Source: Alternaria dauci
Lineage: Eukaryota > Ascomycota > Dothideomycetes > Pleosporales > Pleosporaceae
Direction of reading: 5' to 3'
DNA: 64,000 bases
NCBI RefSeq assembly: GCF_042100115.1
Contig: NC_091274.1
Span: 1,240,001 to 1,304,000, forward strand
The notes beneath the pieces are model-generated. The model saw only the letters and a list, made by a program, of their open reading frames with translations. It was not told where the DNA came from and did not search any database. The translations under genes and the position numbers were made by a program. Shown here piece after piece: positions 9,003 to 22,700 of the stretch. The number at the start of each line of letters is the position of its first letter. The stretch's first letter is position 1.

Positions 9003-10880
9003 CTACCAAATAAACCTCTGCAAATTGCCGGGCTCGCTGGACCACGTAAACGTACGATACAAAAAAGTATTCGAGACAGTCGCGTTGATAGCAAGCAGCC
9101 AAACAGTCTCCAAGACCATACGTACGTCAAACCCTCTGTGGTTTGACAAACTAGCTTGGTTGCAGGGTACATGCAACCGCCAAATTATCCATGGAATGAT
9201 GAAATAACGAGGCTCTACTAGTGGAGCAGTAACGAGCGAGAGTGCGGTAGTGACCAGCCATATAATGACGAAACTTATCTGGCCGGCTTGGTGATCAGCC
9301 TTGTCTTTTGTAAGACCAACTTTACTCTTCTCCTTCTCTCTTTGCTCTTTCTGAGACGACACCGGCTCTGGTGGTGAAGCAAGCGCTTGGACGGTAATCC
9401 ATGCACATACGTAGTACACTGGGACTGCGAGATACTTCAACGCGGGGTGTAGTCGAAGCATCTTGAAGACGTAGAAAACGTAGTGTCGGTTATCGGCCAA
9501 GGTATACGGATGGACAATGGTGTTGAAATGAACTGCAAGAAAGCTGACAGCTATGAAAAGCCCAGTTGTTGCCAATGTTGGAATCCCATAGTAGGCAGTA
9601 TTGAGATGTTCGTGGCTCAATATCTGGAGACGTCTCGGTAAGAAAGTGACAATGGGCCTAAGCAGGGGTCCAATCAGTAGTGGTGCCGAGAACAGTGCAA
9701 TGTACGGCCAGATGTAGAGCATCTGAGGAAGATGAATTGTAGCTGTATGGGCGGATTTGTCCCCTATCGACGTTAGCTCCTTGTCCATGTGAAATATAGT
9801 CTACGCTTACCAAGGACAACACTGCCGTTCCAGACTACGAAGCCAGCAAACAGAACTAGAAAGATGATATAGGGCAAGATAACCTTGAGTACGACCAAAG
9901 GCTTCCGCAAGGCTACAACAACTACGGACAGGACGAACATGACAACATCTAGTAATACATTAATATCGGCTCTGATAGCTGAATGCCTGGCGACGTACCT
10001 CGAAGACCCGCGTCTTGAACATGACAATCATATATTGCACCATGGTTCCAGCTGGTCTGTATAGCCGACATGATGTCTGAACTGGTTGAGGTGGTTGATG
10101 GCGCGTCCCTCTTCAGCGCATCGATGACCGCAAGCCCGGCGGGGAATACAGCCACCCAAAAGATGTTGGTTTGTCGAAACAAAAGTGCAAAGACTCCAAG
10201 TGCTACTGCGCTGGTAGTTCCTACGATAGTTCGCTTCGACATTGAATTCGTCAAGTACGCACTGTATGCGAATAACACCGACAGAGTCGACATCACATCT
10301 GTGTAGTACAACGCAGAGAAGAAGAAGAGAGGGGGAAATAGAGCGACGTTAAGGGCGGAATGAACGTCAACCATAAAGGTGGATTCTCTCGCAACAGGGT
10401 CGCGCCCCGGCATGTCTTCGTCCCTGTGCAAGCTCTTGCTTGGGGTATTACGCTTTCGAAGTAGACGTAGAATACCATAGCTCATAATCATGATAACACA
10501 AAGAGCTTCGGCGTTCAGAATTCGCAAAGACGATGTTTCACAGCCTAGGAATGGTTTCGATAACTTGGAGATCAAGTAGCTTTGGTCAATCGTTAGTCAT
10601 GTTCGGCCAGCAGGTGTTGTAGGCGATCGTACAGGCCGGGCGGAGTGGTGATCTTCGGATCCCATGAGTAGTCACCTTTGCAGTATCTCTGGGCTTGAGG
10701 GATATGGAAGTACTCGTCCTCACATTCAGTCAGTACCTATTGAGAAACATCGATGTTGCTGGTACATACTAGGTAGGGGTTTGGAACTTCACGTAGCACT
10801 TGTCCATACCATGTGACGGTGATGTACACAGTAAATGCGATGGCGCTGGGTAGAGCCCACACCTCGAGTAATGGAGGCAT
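9003..10880 (-). CDS. ALG10: Alpha-1,2-glucosyltransferase ALG10/DIE2
   Basis: Five exons: 10770-10880, 10633-10718, 9999-10579, 9811-9948 and 9003-9763, giving about 558 residues. The protein opens [20 protein letters not shown], then has the family's first-loop motif [16 protein letters not shown] followed by [12 protein letters not shown]. Later come [14 protein letters not shown] and [13 protein letters not shown], then [15 protein letters not shown], and the protein ends [10 protein letters not shown] as ALG10 proteins do. About a dozen hydrophobic helices run through it. ALG10 adds the terminal glucose to the dolichol-linked N-glycan precursor in the ER lumen, using dolichol-phosphate-glucose. 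All junctions keep the frame and restore conserved motifs. The insert [11 protein letters not shown] after WRLHVP is not typical and may be lineage-specific or hide a splice difference. Confidence 0.9.
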
Positions 10881-11057
10881 CGGTCTTCTCTGGTCGACTG
10901 CTCCAGCAATTGTCTAGGAGAAAGGATGGCGTCACGTCAGTGGACAGGTTGAGAGATGCGGGTGATCCTAATCTAGTTAGCTTACCGCGGTCCGGGCGCG
11001 TCGTGCATCTCAAAACTTGGACAAACAAGGCCATGTCACAATGTAACGCGTTGCGAC

Positions 11058-11918
11058 ATGGCATTACCTCTTCCGCCGGGGCTGACGCCTCCCGAGATTG
11101 CGTTTCTGTGCGAGATGGAGCTCGTCACTGTCATACCGCGACAGAGACTCGAGCGATTGGAGCTTCTCGGCGTAGGTGTGCCCCTCCAACACCCCCGCCA
11201 TACTTGGTTGTATATGCGTATTGTGTATAGGTTGGTTGTATTGATAGATACTTCATAGGGACCCATAGAGCCGCTAGTTCCTCCGCACCGAACAAACATC
11301 CCTCTGTGGCTAGCTCTCCTGCTCAAGCGACAGCGCCGTGCCAACATACTTCCACCACCATGGCTCAACACGCACTCTCTCAACGCCATCCTTGACCACG
11401 AAATCGAAGACGCAGACACCTTCTCTCCGCCACCCCGACTACCACCGCAGCCCTCGAACAATACGCTTCCTACCTCCCCACCGTTCCTGCCCAACTCGAC
11501 CGCAGGAGGAGCACCAGACGCGTTGCCGTACCACTGGCTTGAGCTGGGCGAAATGCTGCTCGAGACAGCGTCGGACGACTTCGAGGAGCCAGACAACGTA
11601 CGGAAGCTGCTGAGAGGTCTGCGGGAGGTACGAATGGCCAAGCTCAGGAGCGGTGTAGACGTGCTGGATGCAGGAGGTGGTTTCAAAATGAATGGCGTAG
11701 GAGGTATGGAGGTAGGAGAGGGAAGGACCTTCATTACTGGCGTTATCGATGGGTTGAGGTGCGCGTTATGCAACAGTATCAGACAATCGGTGCTAACAGT
11801 CAGCAGGAAGATTGCAGCGTCACGAGAACAACAACGCAAAGACCGAGACAGAGACGAGGCAGAGAACGGTTACTCTGGTACAGCCGACTATGACGACGAC
11901 GAGATGGACATGCAATGA
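11058..11918 (+). CDS. PSF2: GINS complex subunit Psf2
   Basis: Three exons, 11058-11171, 11259-11758 and 11807-11918, giving 241 residues. The N-terminus [20 protein letters not shown] leads into [16 protein letters not shown] and, after the first intron, [20 protein letters not shown] with PWL following, which is the classic Psf2 core. A second block has [19 protein letters not shown] and [19 protein letters not shown]. The C-terminal tail is acidic and basic in alternation ([15 protein letters not shown]). Psf2 is one of four GINS subunits of the CMG helicase (Cdc45-MCM-GINS) needed to start and elongate DNA replication. The second intron is 48 nt, a multiple of three with no stop, so retaining it would insert 16 residues instead of truncating the protein; splicing is preferred because it restores VIDGLRKI. 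Its start faces that of ALG10, 177 bp away. Confidence 0.92.
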
Positions 11919-13426
11919 ACCCACGCCCTTTCCAATAGCTGTTGCTATGCATCAGCTTTCGAATCGAGTAGATGCTGTACCAGAGCAACTCCCAAGACCA
12001 GCGACGAGCTGTCAGCGCCCGACTTTTGTTGTCAACCTCGTCCATTTCTCCGTCGCCAACCCGGGTGCTCATTTTCACGACGTGCATGAATTGATGATAT
12101 TTCGGCACGGGCCTCGGCGCATTACTCCAGTACTCGTAATGCATTGCTGACAACTCATTTTGGATATCTGCGGCATAACAGGAAGAATGCGGCACTTGCT
12201 GGGTGCCTCGTTCACGATGCTACTTTAACGTGTTACACTAGCTGGAGCACTATGGTGGAACAAGGTGTTCCCAAGCCGCAACTCTTACAGTCACGCTACA
12301 CATACACGATTCAACTCACAAATCGCTCGGCACTATTAACTGATGTATTCGAGTAGAACACGTTCAGAACGATCAGGGCGATCGTTTATACCTAGATAGG
12401 CATTCCTTTGCACCCGAGGCATTTACGAATGTAGCTACAACGCCGGTTTCTAGACGCGGCGAACATCGTTCCCATGACCTCTCTTATCCCATGTGTACCG
12501 GCAAAAAGCTCCGATGTATGTTTCCAGGGACCCTTTCACTGTCAAGGGATGAGATGCCCTCAGACGCAAGTCATGGAAAGTCGATATCGCCGAGCCTAGA
12601 ACAAGGATCTGTCCTGGAGAAGGCCCGTCAAGGCCGTTCCTCGGCCCGCAAACAGTGTTGCGTGACAGCAACACAGGCAATATCCCAAGAGATATCCGAT
12701 AGCACACATGAACGCCTCGATGCGAAGGGTCATGTCAGCATGCGCGTCATCATCGCCCGTGTAAGCATCGTATCGTTGATATGGCGGTTTTACGGTCTTG
12801 TTGGAGATGGTTGTGATGAGATTAGAGTGCCGGCGGAGCCGTAAGTTGCCATCCAAGCCATCCAAACTGAGTCGAGACTGCAGTACCAAGGGGTGCACGC
12901 TCGCCGAAAAAAAAAATCAGTTCAATTGTACTCGGGCGGTTGAGTGAATCACTTGAGCAAGACCGTGTTGTGGACAGGCTATAGGGCAGCAATGCGCGTG
13001 ACAGCGTCGATCACTGCCCACGATGTGCGCACAACTGATTCATGTAGTCTCGGTGGTATGGACATCGGCAAGTGATTGGGAGCAGTCATCTCCTGCGCAA
13101 GACACTGAGGCGAAAACACACCTATGTGCACATGAAGAAGGTGGTCATGACAATGTCGTGCCAGTGTTGCGTAACGCATCTTCACGACTTGTCAAATATG
13201 AAACGTTAGCTCAACAACAACAATTTAAACCCCGCAAATGATTGAACAAGTAATCCCAGACACGCTCGCTGGCACTTCAGCCCTCCCGGAAGCACCGACA
13301 CGTGGTTAAGACATGAATAGACATGGATGGGTCTCTCTTCTCCCGCCTCGCTCTGCTTGCGCTGTTCACGCATCTACCCCGGCAAATCGGCTCCACAACC
13401 ATAAGCGAACAATATGTCGCAGTGAG

Positions 13427-13458
13427 GCTGACGAGAAGCTGACGAGAAGCTGACGAGA
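13427..13458 (+). repeat. 11-bp tandem repeat, three copies
   Basis: The unit GCTGACGAGAA occurs at 13427-13437 and 13438-13448, with a third copy at 13449-13458 lacking the last base. It is in non-coding DNA and is probably a minisatellite. Confidence 0.75.
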
Positions 13459-14554
13459 CTAGTCGTAACCAAGCGTCTCGTCCTATCTGACCGTATAGCA
13501 ATAGCCTCATAACACCATGTAAATTTTCCATCCTCCAGATATGCGCCCAAGAAGCAAGGAAAACGGCGTGACAGAGCATGCACATCCAAAACAGGCATCA
13601 TGCATGTATGAGAAATACTTGTGTACGTGAATCGTGGTATTCATGCGCGACGTAAACGGGTACGAGTACCGGGGTTGTGAGTCATGAACGAGAAGTAGAC
13701 AAATAGGTTGACTACGTGAGGATATTTTGATAGAGTGGTATGCTATCACATCGGTGTAGGAGAGTTTCAGAGGACGAGAAGGAAAAAGTAAAACAAAGTT
13801 TCGTGTATGCGAGGTGGTAGATTGGGAGAATATTGAGCAAAACGAGGAGCGTGGAGAAAAGTATATCTGTATGCAATGGTTTGAAACGAGTGATAAGGAT
13901 CGAGCAACGAGGGAGGAGAGAGCCTAAAGGTATCCTAACATGGAGTGGAAGATCGGACTATGCTAGGTAGCATGCATTTTCATTGCTGCTGTCTTCGTGA
14001 TTCACTCGGGAGCTTTATCTTTTGAGGTTCTGATGCGATCAACCCAGTCTAAATCGCACGGCCGGATCTCCAAGCTGGCCTTATGACGGCCAGACCTAGG
14101 TGATTGAGCTTCTTAGCCATTAGTGTGGGGTATCTGTGATACCACTGGTACTAGGGGTGCATGATGATTGAGAAGACGTATGGCACTCTAAGGTTGTATC
14201 GCATGTCAGACGCAACCCGAACCCGGCATCGGGCGAGTGAGCAAACCTCGGTTGAGAGCGTTGAGGTTTGTTTGCTATTTCGTACGAGGAGGATTCGTGT
14301 CGCGTGTGAAAATATTCTTCTGCGTATCGAATTAGAAAACAACCTTGGAAGAATGCTTGTTGATCCAAAAGCAGAGACTCACGCATGAGCCCCAGGTCTA
14401 GTATTAGTCTTTCTGCCGTTTTTTCGTCGAAAAAGAAAGATGACACTGTTAAGCTCTTGGTTTGATTTCTTTTTCCCCTCATATCCGACACGTTGCCTTG
14501 CACTATTTCCTTTCCAAGATTCCACGTCAGACCTTCCCGGACCTTCCCGAGACT

Positions 14555-14710
14555 ATGTCGAACCCGACGCAGCTAGTAAACCTTCACCACCACCATCATC
14601 ATCGCAATATCACACGTCGAAGTTCCACGCTCCCATCTCCAACACTGCAATACTCTACTGGGGTTCCAATAACAGCGTCCAACATCTCTCCATCATCTTA
14701 CTTCTTCTAG
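14555..14710 (+). CDS. Possible short His-rich ORF
   Basis: ATG at 14555 opens 51 codons containing a run of six histidines (LVNLHHHHHHRNITRRSS) and a Ser/Thr/Pro-rich remainder ending SSYFF. A GTAAGC that could act as a donor overlaps the stop, so a spliced continuation is possible but no second exon was found. No family is recognised. It may well be chance; listed because nothing else occupies this region. Confidence 0.15.
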   Translation: MSNPTQLVNLHHHHHHRNITRRSSTLPSPTLQYSTGVPITASNISPSSYFF

Positions 14711-17700
14711 TAAGCAATATAGCAAAGTGAAGAAAGTGAGACCGGCCTCATACGCCCCCGGTTTGATCTGATGACAGCCTTCTTGCGCACCTCGCGTTGT
14801 TACACGCAGTTATATTACTGTGTTGACAATCAGGCGAGATTTCAAACGGATGTGGTTAATCAGGACATAACAGGGATGTCGCGGCTTTTTCCGCGAATAG
14901 GCATGGGGCGGATGTACCGGATGCTGAGCCTGTGAGCTGCTCTATGGGGAATGGTGAGACGAGGGACCTGGTATGTGGGTTATAGCTGACGGAGAACTCG
15001 TGTTTGCGCGATAGCGATACGATGTCATATGAAAGTCATTAGCTGGTGGAGAGGAACTAGGTAGGGTTGATGAACTTTAAGTTGCAAAAAGATAATCAAT
15101 GGTCCCAGTTCAATGCCTCATTCCCCTTGTATGTAGACGTGGCGCGGCGTGGCGAAGACTCCTTGGGGAGACGTAACATACTCCCGAACTACGCCGCAGG
15201 CAGAATTCATTTGCGGCAGCGGAGCTGAGATCCTGCAGGAACCACATTTTGCTCCTCAATATCGTTGTTGAAAAACGCCACATGGCTTCATGCTAAAGAG
15301 TGATGTCACTTCCTTGAGGCACAATGCCTTGTGTGTTTCCAATACCGAGTCAAGTCCGTACTCGCGCATTGCTCGCGTGCAGTCAACACCAAGAACACAA
15401 TCCATCCTTGAAAACGACTTGCTAAACCAAGCTGAACGCAATCCTCCACGAGCATAATCAATCGTGCGTCATGTCTGAACATCGAGACAGTGGTACGCGA
15501 TCATTGCAGTGGGATCCTACACACTGTGCGCGCGGAAGCGGAAGAAGTGTTGAGATTCGTGGACAACTGCAAGGGATGTGCAAACTGGTTAGGTACTGAG
15601 GCTGGCGATTCGTGCTTGCCTAGGCTCATCATCCTGATTCCACTCGGTCGATCGGGTTTACAGGATCTTGGCAGTGCCTTTTGCCGTGCCCGTTGTGTGT
15701 AGGCAGTTTGGCTTGCACATACTGCTCGAAGCAGAAGTCAGAAGAGATGGAGTTGTGCACGAAGTATCCGCTACCGGTAACCGCCGCTCAGTAGCTCTTT
15801 TACGCCGTCGGCCGTAGACATGGGCAGTACCACAGAACAGTTCGGGATATTGACCAAACCTTATGCAGACGCGGCAAATGGTCGCATCGATCGCTCGTCT
15901 CATCTGCATTGTGGCCCAGAGCTGTGCCGCATCGTGTTCGTCTATACCACGTCGTAGACGCGCACTCTTCTCCGTTCACATGACTTCCAGCTGCCCTTTG
16001 AGAGGGTCATTGGTAGCCGAGCCTCGGTAATGGTGCATCGGAGCGATGTCCGTTCTGCGATGGATCCACCATGCGTACCACGATGCTGGGTCAATGTTGG
16101 CTCTCGCGTGTAGATTGTGGCCTGGGCGTGGAGGCCGGTGGGATGTTTGCAGCGTATCTGTAGAAAAGAGACCGCCTGTTTGCAGAAACAGTGGCTACGC
16201 CATGAAATTGCGCGCACCGATGGCTAGTGCAGACAAGGTTGTCGGCAGCTACACGTCTACCATGACGTCGTGCTGGACTTGTATTGTCGACGCTAGTCTC
16301 AACATCTGCACATTGCGCAGCGATGAAAAGCTGGCTGGCTGCCGGCAGCTAACGTGTCCCCGCGGTCGGGAAGTTGGTAACTTTTATGGCCAAGCTACAG
16401 CTCCTAGCTCCCTGTGCGGGAGGTTGCTTAATGGGCTGTTTGTGATGGGATTTAGACAGAAAAGGGCCGATATGCTTGCTAAGTACGTCCAAATGAGCGA
16501 AATACATTGGGGGCGTCAAAACGATGAAACACTTTTGTGCGCCGTCTTCACGCTACCGCCATTAATAGGATTTCGAGATTGTTTACATAACAAAAGCGTC
16601 TACACAATGGACTACTTTCGGTTGAAGACAAGGTAAGTAGGCTGCAATGCCGATCTATCGACCTAGGCCTCTATTTAGGTCTGGTGCGACAATGGGGAAT
16701 TTCCAGAATGATGATCAACAACAGTGCCCCTGGTGTTGATGTAGTTCAGAGGCTAATCATGTTCGTGTGCTCAATAATGCAACTTGACTTGGGGTGTACG
16801 GGCCGACATGATTGGCATCCGCTGTCACTGGGCATCACACAAACTCTGAACGGGTCCGCCGTATACGGAAGCATCGTCAACCGAAAGGCAGCGCCGCTCT
16901 GGGCGGGGTCGGTTCTGGGAACTTCTTTCGCAAAGTCGCCTGGCCATAGGGAGCAGGTAGTGTGTGTGCTTCGCCAAATCGATAGCCGCTTGGCGATTGT
17001 CAGTCCCGAACTCACTCTTGTCGTGACAGCAAGCCCTGGAAGTTTTACCCGCTCATGTTTGGTTTGGAATGGACGCGCATGTGACAATGTTGCAGTACCA
17101 GATTCCGAAAGACTATAGTGACCGGACGATTAGGATCTTGATATTGGAAAAAAGGAAACAACGCTCAGCCGTAGTGCGGGAGGAGGGTTTACGGCCTGCA
17201 TGCAGCTCGATTGGGAAAGCGGAGACGCATATCAGAGCCTCTTTCGGCATTGAAGTAGGGAGCGTGCCGGACCTCAATGTGTCAACAGGGGTAGACGGTT
17301 CGAATGGAGTTTTCACCAGGTGATCGACGTCGGGATTGAGCGCACCTCAACTGTGACGATGCGGAGATGCTCGAGAAATGTGTCTGGCCGGGCCCAGCCG
17401 TAGGATGCTCGCTCGATAAAAACAGTCGCTCAACAGTGGGGAGTGTCAATACGGTCAATCCCGTAGTGGGGGTATAGTTCAAGCCAAAAACGCCTCGTTG
17501 CGGTCTTCAAGAACGCACACCAGACGTTTTGGATCACACTAGCACCACAGCAAGTGGTATCCATCGGATGTCGTTTGAAGCTACGTGGTGCGACCTGTCG
17601 AAGGGAAACAGTGAAAAAGGAGCGGTTCAAAATCACTATGTATTTCTAGCATCGTCCATGTTGCGCTCGTCATCAGGTTCCGAATACAATCGTGCAGAGG

Positions 17701-19799
17701 GCTGGTTTTTAGGGGCTGTTGTTATCCGGCAGCGGGCTCCTAGCGGAGGGTAGGACTGCTGGCCAAGATCCCACTCGTGCTGATTGTCTTCCTTGATGGA
17801 TATGTGGTGGTAAAGGTGTTGAAAGGGACACCAGCCAAGATATATGATAGCCGGTCTAACACACACCTTGGTACCGGCATGTGATACCTTGGTAGGGGTA
17901 TTGTCGTCAGGTCGCCGTCTCCAAGTACAGGCTGCTTAGAATCGTTACAGGCGCAGATCTATTGCTCTTAGTGGGGCGAGGCGGGTCGTTGCTTGGATCC
18001 TTCAAGTGCCGGGGGATGAAGCCCGTATTGACAATGACGTTTGCGGCTGCCGGGCATTATTACATGGCAATTTGGATCCCGCGTGGTTGTAGATGGTAAA
18101 CAGATACCAGACTGCGCAGGCCCGATTGACTCTTGCTCGGTTCCGACCGTTCGGGGGATTCTAAACGGAGGCTTGCAGTGGTGCAGCCGTACGGACAGCG
18201 ATATCTTGATATCTGTGCATACGGCCAATAGGACGGACTGCGGGCTCTGCAGAAGAAATTTGGGCTAGCATGATTGGGAGCAGTGCACTTGGACCGGGGA
18301 AGATGAGCCGGCGGAGGATGCCAAGACGAGTTAGGAACGGCGCAAGCAGTAGGGTGATCTTTGCTGCATCCAGACATCGAGTCTGCGACCGGGGAGAAGG
18401 TTCGCAGTGGGTCGACAAGCCTGATGCTGCAGGTCCTGGCTCGCGTCCGCGCTTGTGCGTGTGCTCTGCGGGCCTTGATGCAGGCGACGGTATGTTGTTA
18501 TGCTTTGAGTGCAGTCAACATGGTCGTTGCCGCCTGCTGAGTGGCGATGCGATGGCATGGGAAGGGAAGGGAAGGAAAAAGAAGACAGAAAACAAAAGGC
18601 CTGTCTTTGGGTTTTGGCCCGTCGCTGCGAACAATGGATGCGGTGCACACTGACTGCTACTGCTGGCTCTTCCCGTCGTCGATGGCCGTGGATGGATCGG
18701 CTGGGTGAATGCAGTCGGTACGTGCACGGTACCTCGACACAGGGACTAGGCAAGGGAGAAATGCCGGGGACAAGTCCTGGCTTCGCTCGCCAGCACGGTC
18801 TCGCCGTCGCGATTAAGGATGCTTGTGGGCTACTGTAGTATAGTCAAGGTTGGGAGCAAGCCGCATCCCACCTGCACCAACGCTCCGTTAGCCCTGGCTC
18901 TGCTCCCCCCTGCAAACGCCTGACAGAAGGCCCCTGTCCTGTTCACACGAAGCTTTTCTCGAGTAGGCGGGCGGTAGGATCCTCCATTGGGATGTGATAA
19001 TAACAGGACCATCCGTCCACTGTGGAGAAGGGCAATGCTGCGTCGTTCGATTGCACCTTGGTCGCCATCTTCTAACCCTCTGCTGGCAGCGCGTCTGTTT
19101 TGTTTTTGGTCGCTCCTTCCCTCGCTTGGGCCGCGACTACCTCACGAACCGTTGGAAGGGACCCCACGCTCCCCTGCTCAGGAAAGCACGACCCTTGGAC
19201 GCCTCCAGGTCCATCCTGCTCTGCTATTGCCATTACCATTACAAGACGGCGGTCCTTCCCCAGCTGCAGCCCCTCGTTCGAGTTAGCTCTAGAGCCTTCA
19301 CTCTCAAACACCTGCATACGTCCACGAGAGACAGACGGCGTCTGAGCTTCGACCTTGCTACCGTCTCTGTGTAACGGAATCGGCGCTCGTCCCAGCCCCA
19401 GCGAATCCAGTACTGCGTTTCACGACACACACGACGACGACAGGCCAATTCGTCGGCCTCGAATCCACACTGGGTAATTGCATTCACTGCAGCGTCAGTC
19501 ACTTGCTTCACCATCCAGCATTCACATTACAGCGCGCTAGCCATCGGGTACGTCAGGCTCCGTTTGTCGCATCTTCTCCGTTGACATGCAAACAGTACGA
19601 GCTTCCAGCGTAGACGTGCGACTAGCACACATAATCTTAATCGTGTGCGATTGACCAACCTATCTTGCCTTTCTGTCAATCTACCTGGGCGACTATCCTA
19701 CCAGATGCTTGGGACGTGTGCTAGCCGAAGTGCAACGTCCAGCTAGACGACTACAAGAAGCATCTCTCTTCAACATCTCATCCGCCTCACGTACTTGTC

Positions 19800-22700
19800 A
19801 TGAATACCGACATGGCGTCATTCGTTCCTGAGCAAGAAGAGATGGACAAGCGATCGAGCGCACTAGTAGCGCCACTGAATATTCAAAAGTCACCAAAAAG
19901 GTCGCGGTCGCGTGTCGGCCGGGGCGTGTTCGGTCACAGCAGGCAGTCTTCATCAAGAGGCACTCTATCAAGCCGGTCGCAATCACAGATATCGCCTCCT
20001 CTAACACCCAAGACTTCTAGCGAGGCCATGGCTCAAGAGCAGCAACAGCAGCAGCAGCAGAAGCAGCATCCTCAACCCGTCTTCCACAACTACCTCCGCG
20101 CATTTTACCACTACAGCCCGAGCTCTACGGTATCTTCGTCAACCGACGAGTCGTCCATCACAGTCGCCATCAATCAAGGCGATGTCATCCTTGTTCATTC
20201 CGTTCACCCTAATGGTTGGGCTGATGGTACGCTCCTAGCTTCAGGGGCCCGTGGGTGGCTGCCCACCAATTACTGCGAACCTTACGACAATCCAATAATA
20301 CGGAATCTGTTGACAGCGTTAACGTATCTCTGGGATTTGGTGCGCGACGGAGAGAACGGCGATCTCGGAGCATTCTCGAGACAGGACTATGTAAAGGGCA
20401 TGATTGTTGGCGTGCGCCTGTTTCTTGTAAGTGAGATGGCTAACTCCATAGATGGCGCGTGTTTCTAGCTCATCTACTAACTTCAATCAGGAAAGGACAG
20501 AATGTCTACAGAAAGATTCACGCCTCATCCTCACCCATGTAAGCTTACGTCGCATGCGGAAAGCTCTCTTGGGAGATTTATCTACACTAGTCAAGACAGC
20601 CAAGACCTTGCAAGAGGCCTTGCAATCGAACGAACTCCAGGTCCCCGTGTTCGAGCACATGGACGAGCTTGTATTCAAATCTTTCAAGCTCGTCACCCGG
20701 GCCGTCCGGTTTCTTGACATCTGGACGACGGACGCAGTGGCGCTGTCGCTTTTCGAGCTTGGCGATGCAAGTAGTCATCGTCCACTCACCCCACCGTCCG
20801 ACTCAACCGACGCTGCTGTGGAACCACCAGCAACATCGGCTCTTGTCGGCGAGGACAGACTTTCAGCCAACGGCTGCGACTCTCCAGTCACACAAGGTTC
20901 ACGGTCGGCGCACGACGACTGGTACAACGCAACCGCTCAGCCCCCACGAAACCTAAGCCGCCTATCAGTTGCCTTCTCTTTGCCTTCAGAGCCAGATTCG
21001 ATTCAATCACCAGTACTGCCTTCGCGCTCCTCAGTGCAGTCGAAACGTATCTCCGTGACGCACCGGTTGTCGTACACCGGTAAATCAGCAAGTCCGCGTA
21101 AAGGAAACCTGGCCACCGAGAAGCTGAACGCCGCACACGACGCTTTTTTGGGCTACATTGGTTCTTTTATTGGACTTCACCTGCAATCGCGGTCTTCCGA
21201 GGAGCTCGCCCAGATTACCCAACACTCTGTTGTTGCGTGTCGCCAACTCCTCAAAGTCGTCGAAGAAGTATGGGAGCGAGACTCGCGCAGATCCGAACAG
21301 CTGGAAGAGGCACGAGATACCATGTATACCCGTTTGACCGACCTAGTGCAAGCAACCAAGGATATGTTCGTTAATGCTGATACTGACGTCGAAGACGTGG
21401 TAGCGCCCGAGGCAGGGAAGCAGATCGTCGCTGCTGCCACAAGCTGTGTTCGTTCTGCTGGTGACTGTGTCACTAAAGCTAGAGTAGTGATTGAAAGGAT
21501 TGGAGACTTCGAGTTTGAAGCCGAGCCAACTGGCTTAGGGCTGCCGGAAACAATTTTCAACGAGCCCGATTTGGAGAATCAACAGTCGGCCGCTAGGTCT
21601 GCGTCGCCCAAGCCTGCGGACACCGTTCTAGAGACGAACAAACCACTGCCTGCTACGCCAGTCGAGGAACGTGAGATGCCTCCACCACTAGTCATCTCAG
21701 AATCGAAGCCACTCCCTGAGGTGCCGCAACCCTCACCTCTCGATACGAACAGGCTCAGCCTCCAACCATTGTCCCAGCCTGTGACTGCTGAGACCTCAAC
21801 CGCCGCGTTGTTCAGATCGTCTCGGTCGTCGTTGCCTCCTCTCAACGCGGTACCAACTCCGTCATTGCCTCTGCCTCACGCATCCGACTCCGTTGAAAGC
21901 CCTATGAGCACGGCCCAGGAAAGTTTCGCCGGTTCCACTAAGACGGATAGCATCTACGTTTCCGTGAACGACGGAAGCAGCACCTACTTCAGTGCCCAAG
22001 GTGATTCTGGAAGCATCCTTTCGCATACTTCTACACGTGCTACTACCCCAGATCATTCGCCTACAAAGAAGGAGAGTTGTCAAACTCTGATCAGCAGCTT
22101 CGGCAGTTCCTCCGAGCTTCGGTCCTTAGCAAGTGAGGATGTCGCTGCTGGCGAAGAGCACTTGTTGGAGACTACCTATGTGCATGAATTGATCTACAAC
22201 AAGGAAGGTCAAATCTCTGGCGGTTCCCTTCCGGCGCTTGTAGAGCAGCTGACCACCTTCGAGTCTACTCCAGACGTCATCTTTGTCAATGCCTTCTATC
22301 TTACTTTCCGCCTCTTTACCACACCGCTCGATCTGGCGCAGTGTCTTATCGACCGGTTTGACTACATCGGCAGTAGTCAGGTAGTTGGTGTTCCGGTCCG
22401 TCTCCGCGTCTACAACGTCTTCAAGGGTTGGCTAGAAAGTCATTGGTGTGGCGAGAGTGACTGTGCTGCTCTGGGCGTGATCCTCGCGTTTGCTACGGGA
22501 AAGCTACGTGCAGCCATGCCTGCTGCTGGTAAAAGGCTTGCCGAGCTTACTTCCAAGGTGACAGAAGTAAGAGCTGGAGCTCTTGTACCTCGCTTGGTGT
22601 CTTCAATCAGCAAGACGGGTGCTTCAAACCCAGCTTTCACCCTTGCTGACAGTAACGTTCCGTCGCCAATTGTGACCAAGAGCCAACTCAATGCCTTGCG

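Larger units (their letters stand above)
11919..19799. other. 7.9-kb region without a supported gene
   Basis: I could not support any protein-coding gene, RNA gene or transposon here. Frames such as 14120-14503 minus (127 aa), 16046-16636 plus (196 aa), 16684-17118 plus (144 aa) and 18331-18753 minus (140 aa) have no family motifs and no plausible spliced continuation. The base composition looks mixed by eye, not the strongly A/T-biased, stop-rich pattern that repeat-induced point mutation leaves. The last 1 kb before 19800 has C/T-rich stretches as expected of a leader for the Ras exchange factor. Only a small tandem repeat (13427-13458) and a short His-rich frame (14555-14710) stood out. 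Confidence 0.5.

Noticed and set aside
12450..12898. Minus-strand frames of 85 and 100 residues
   Set aside because: Overlapping frames on both strands, no motifs, no sign of splicing.
16046..16636. 196-residue frame as a possible gene
   Set aside because: No motif, no hydrophobic pattern, no splice partner, and the region around it is gene-less.
16684..17118. 144-residue frame
   Set aside because: Composition and lack of family features match chance; the antisense frame is open as well.
11919..19799. RIP-degraded transposon
   Set aside because: By eye the base composition is mixed and not TpA-rich, and no transposase-like or reverse-transcriptase-like fragments were found; a computed RIP index would settle it.
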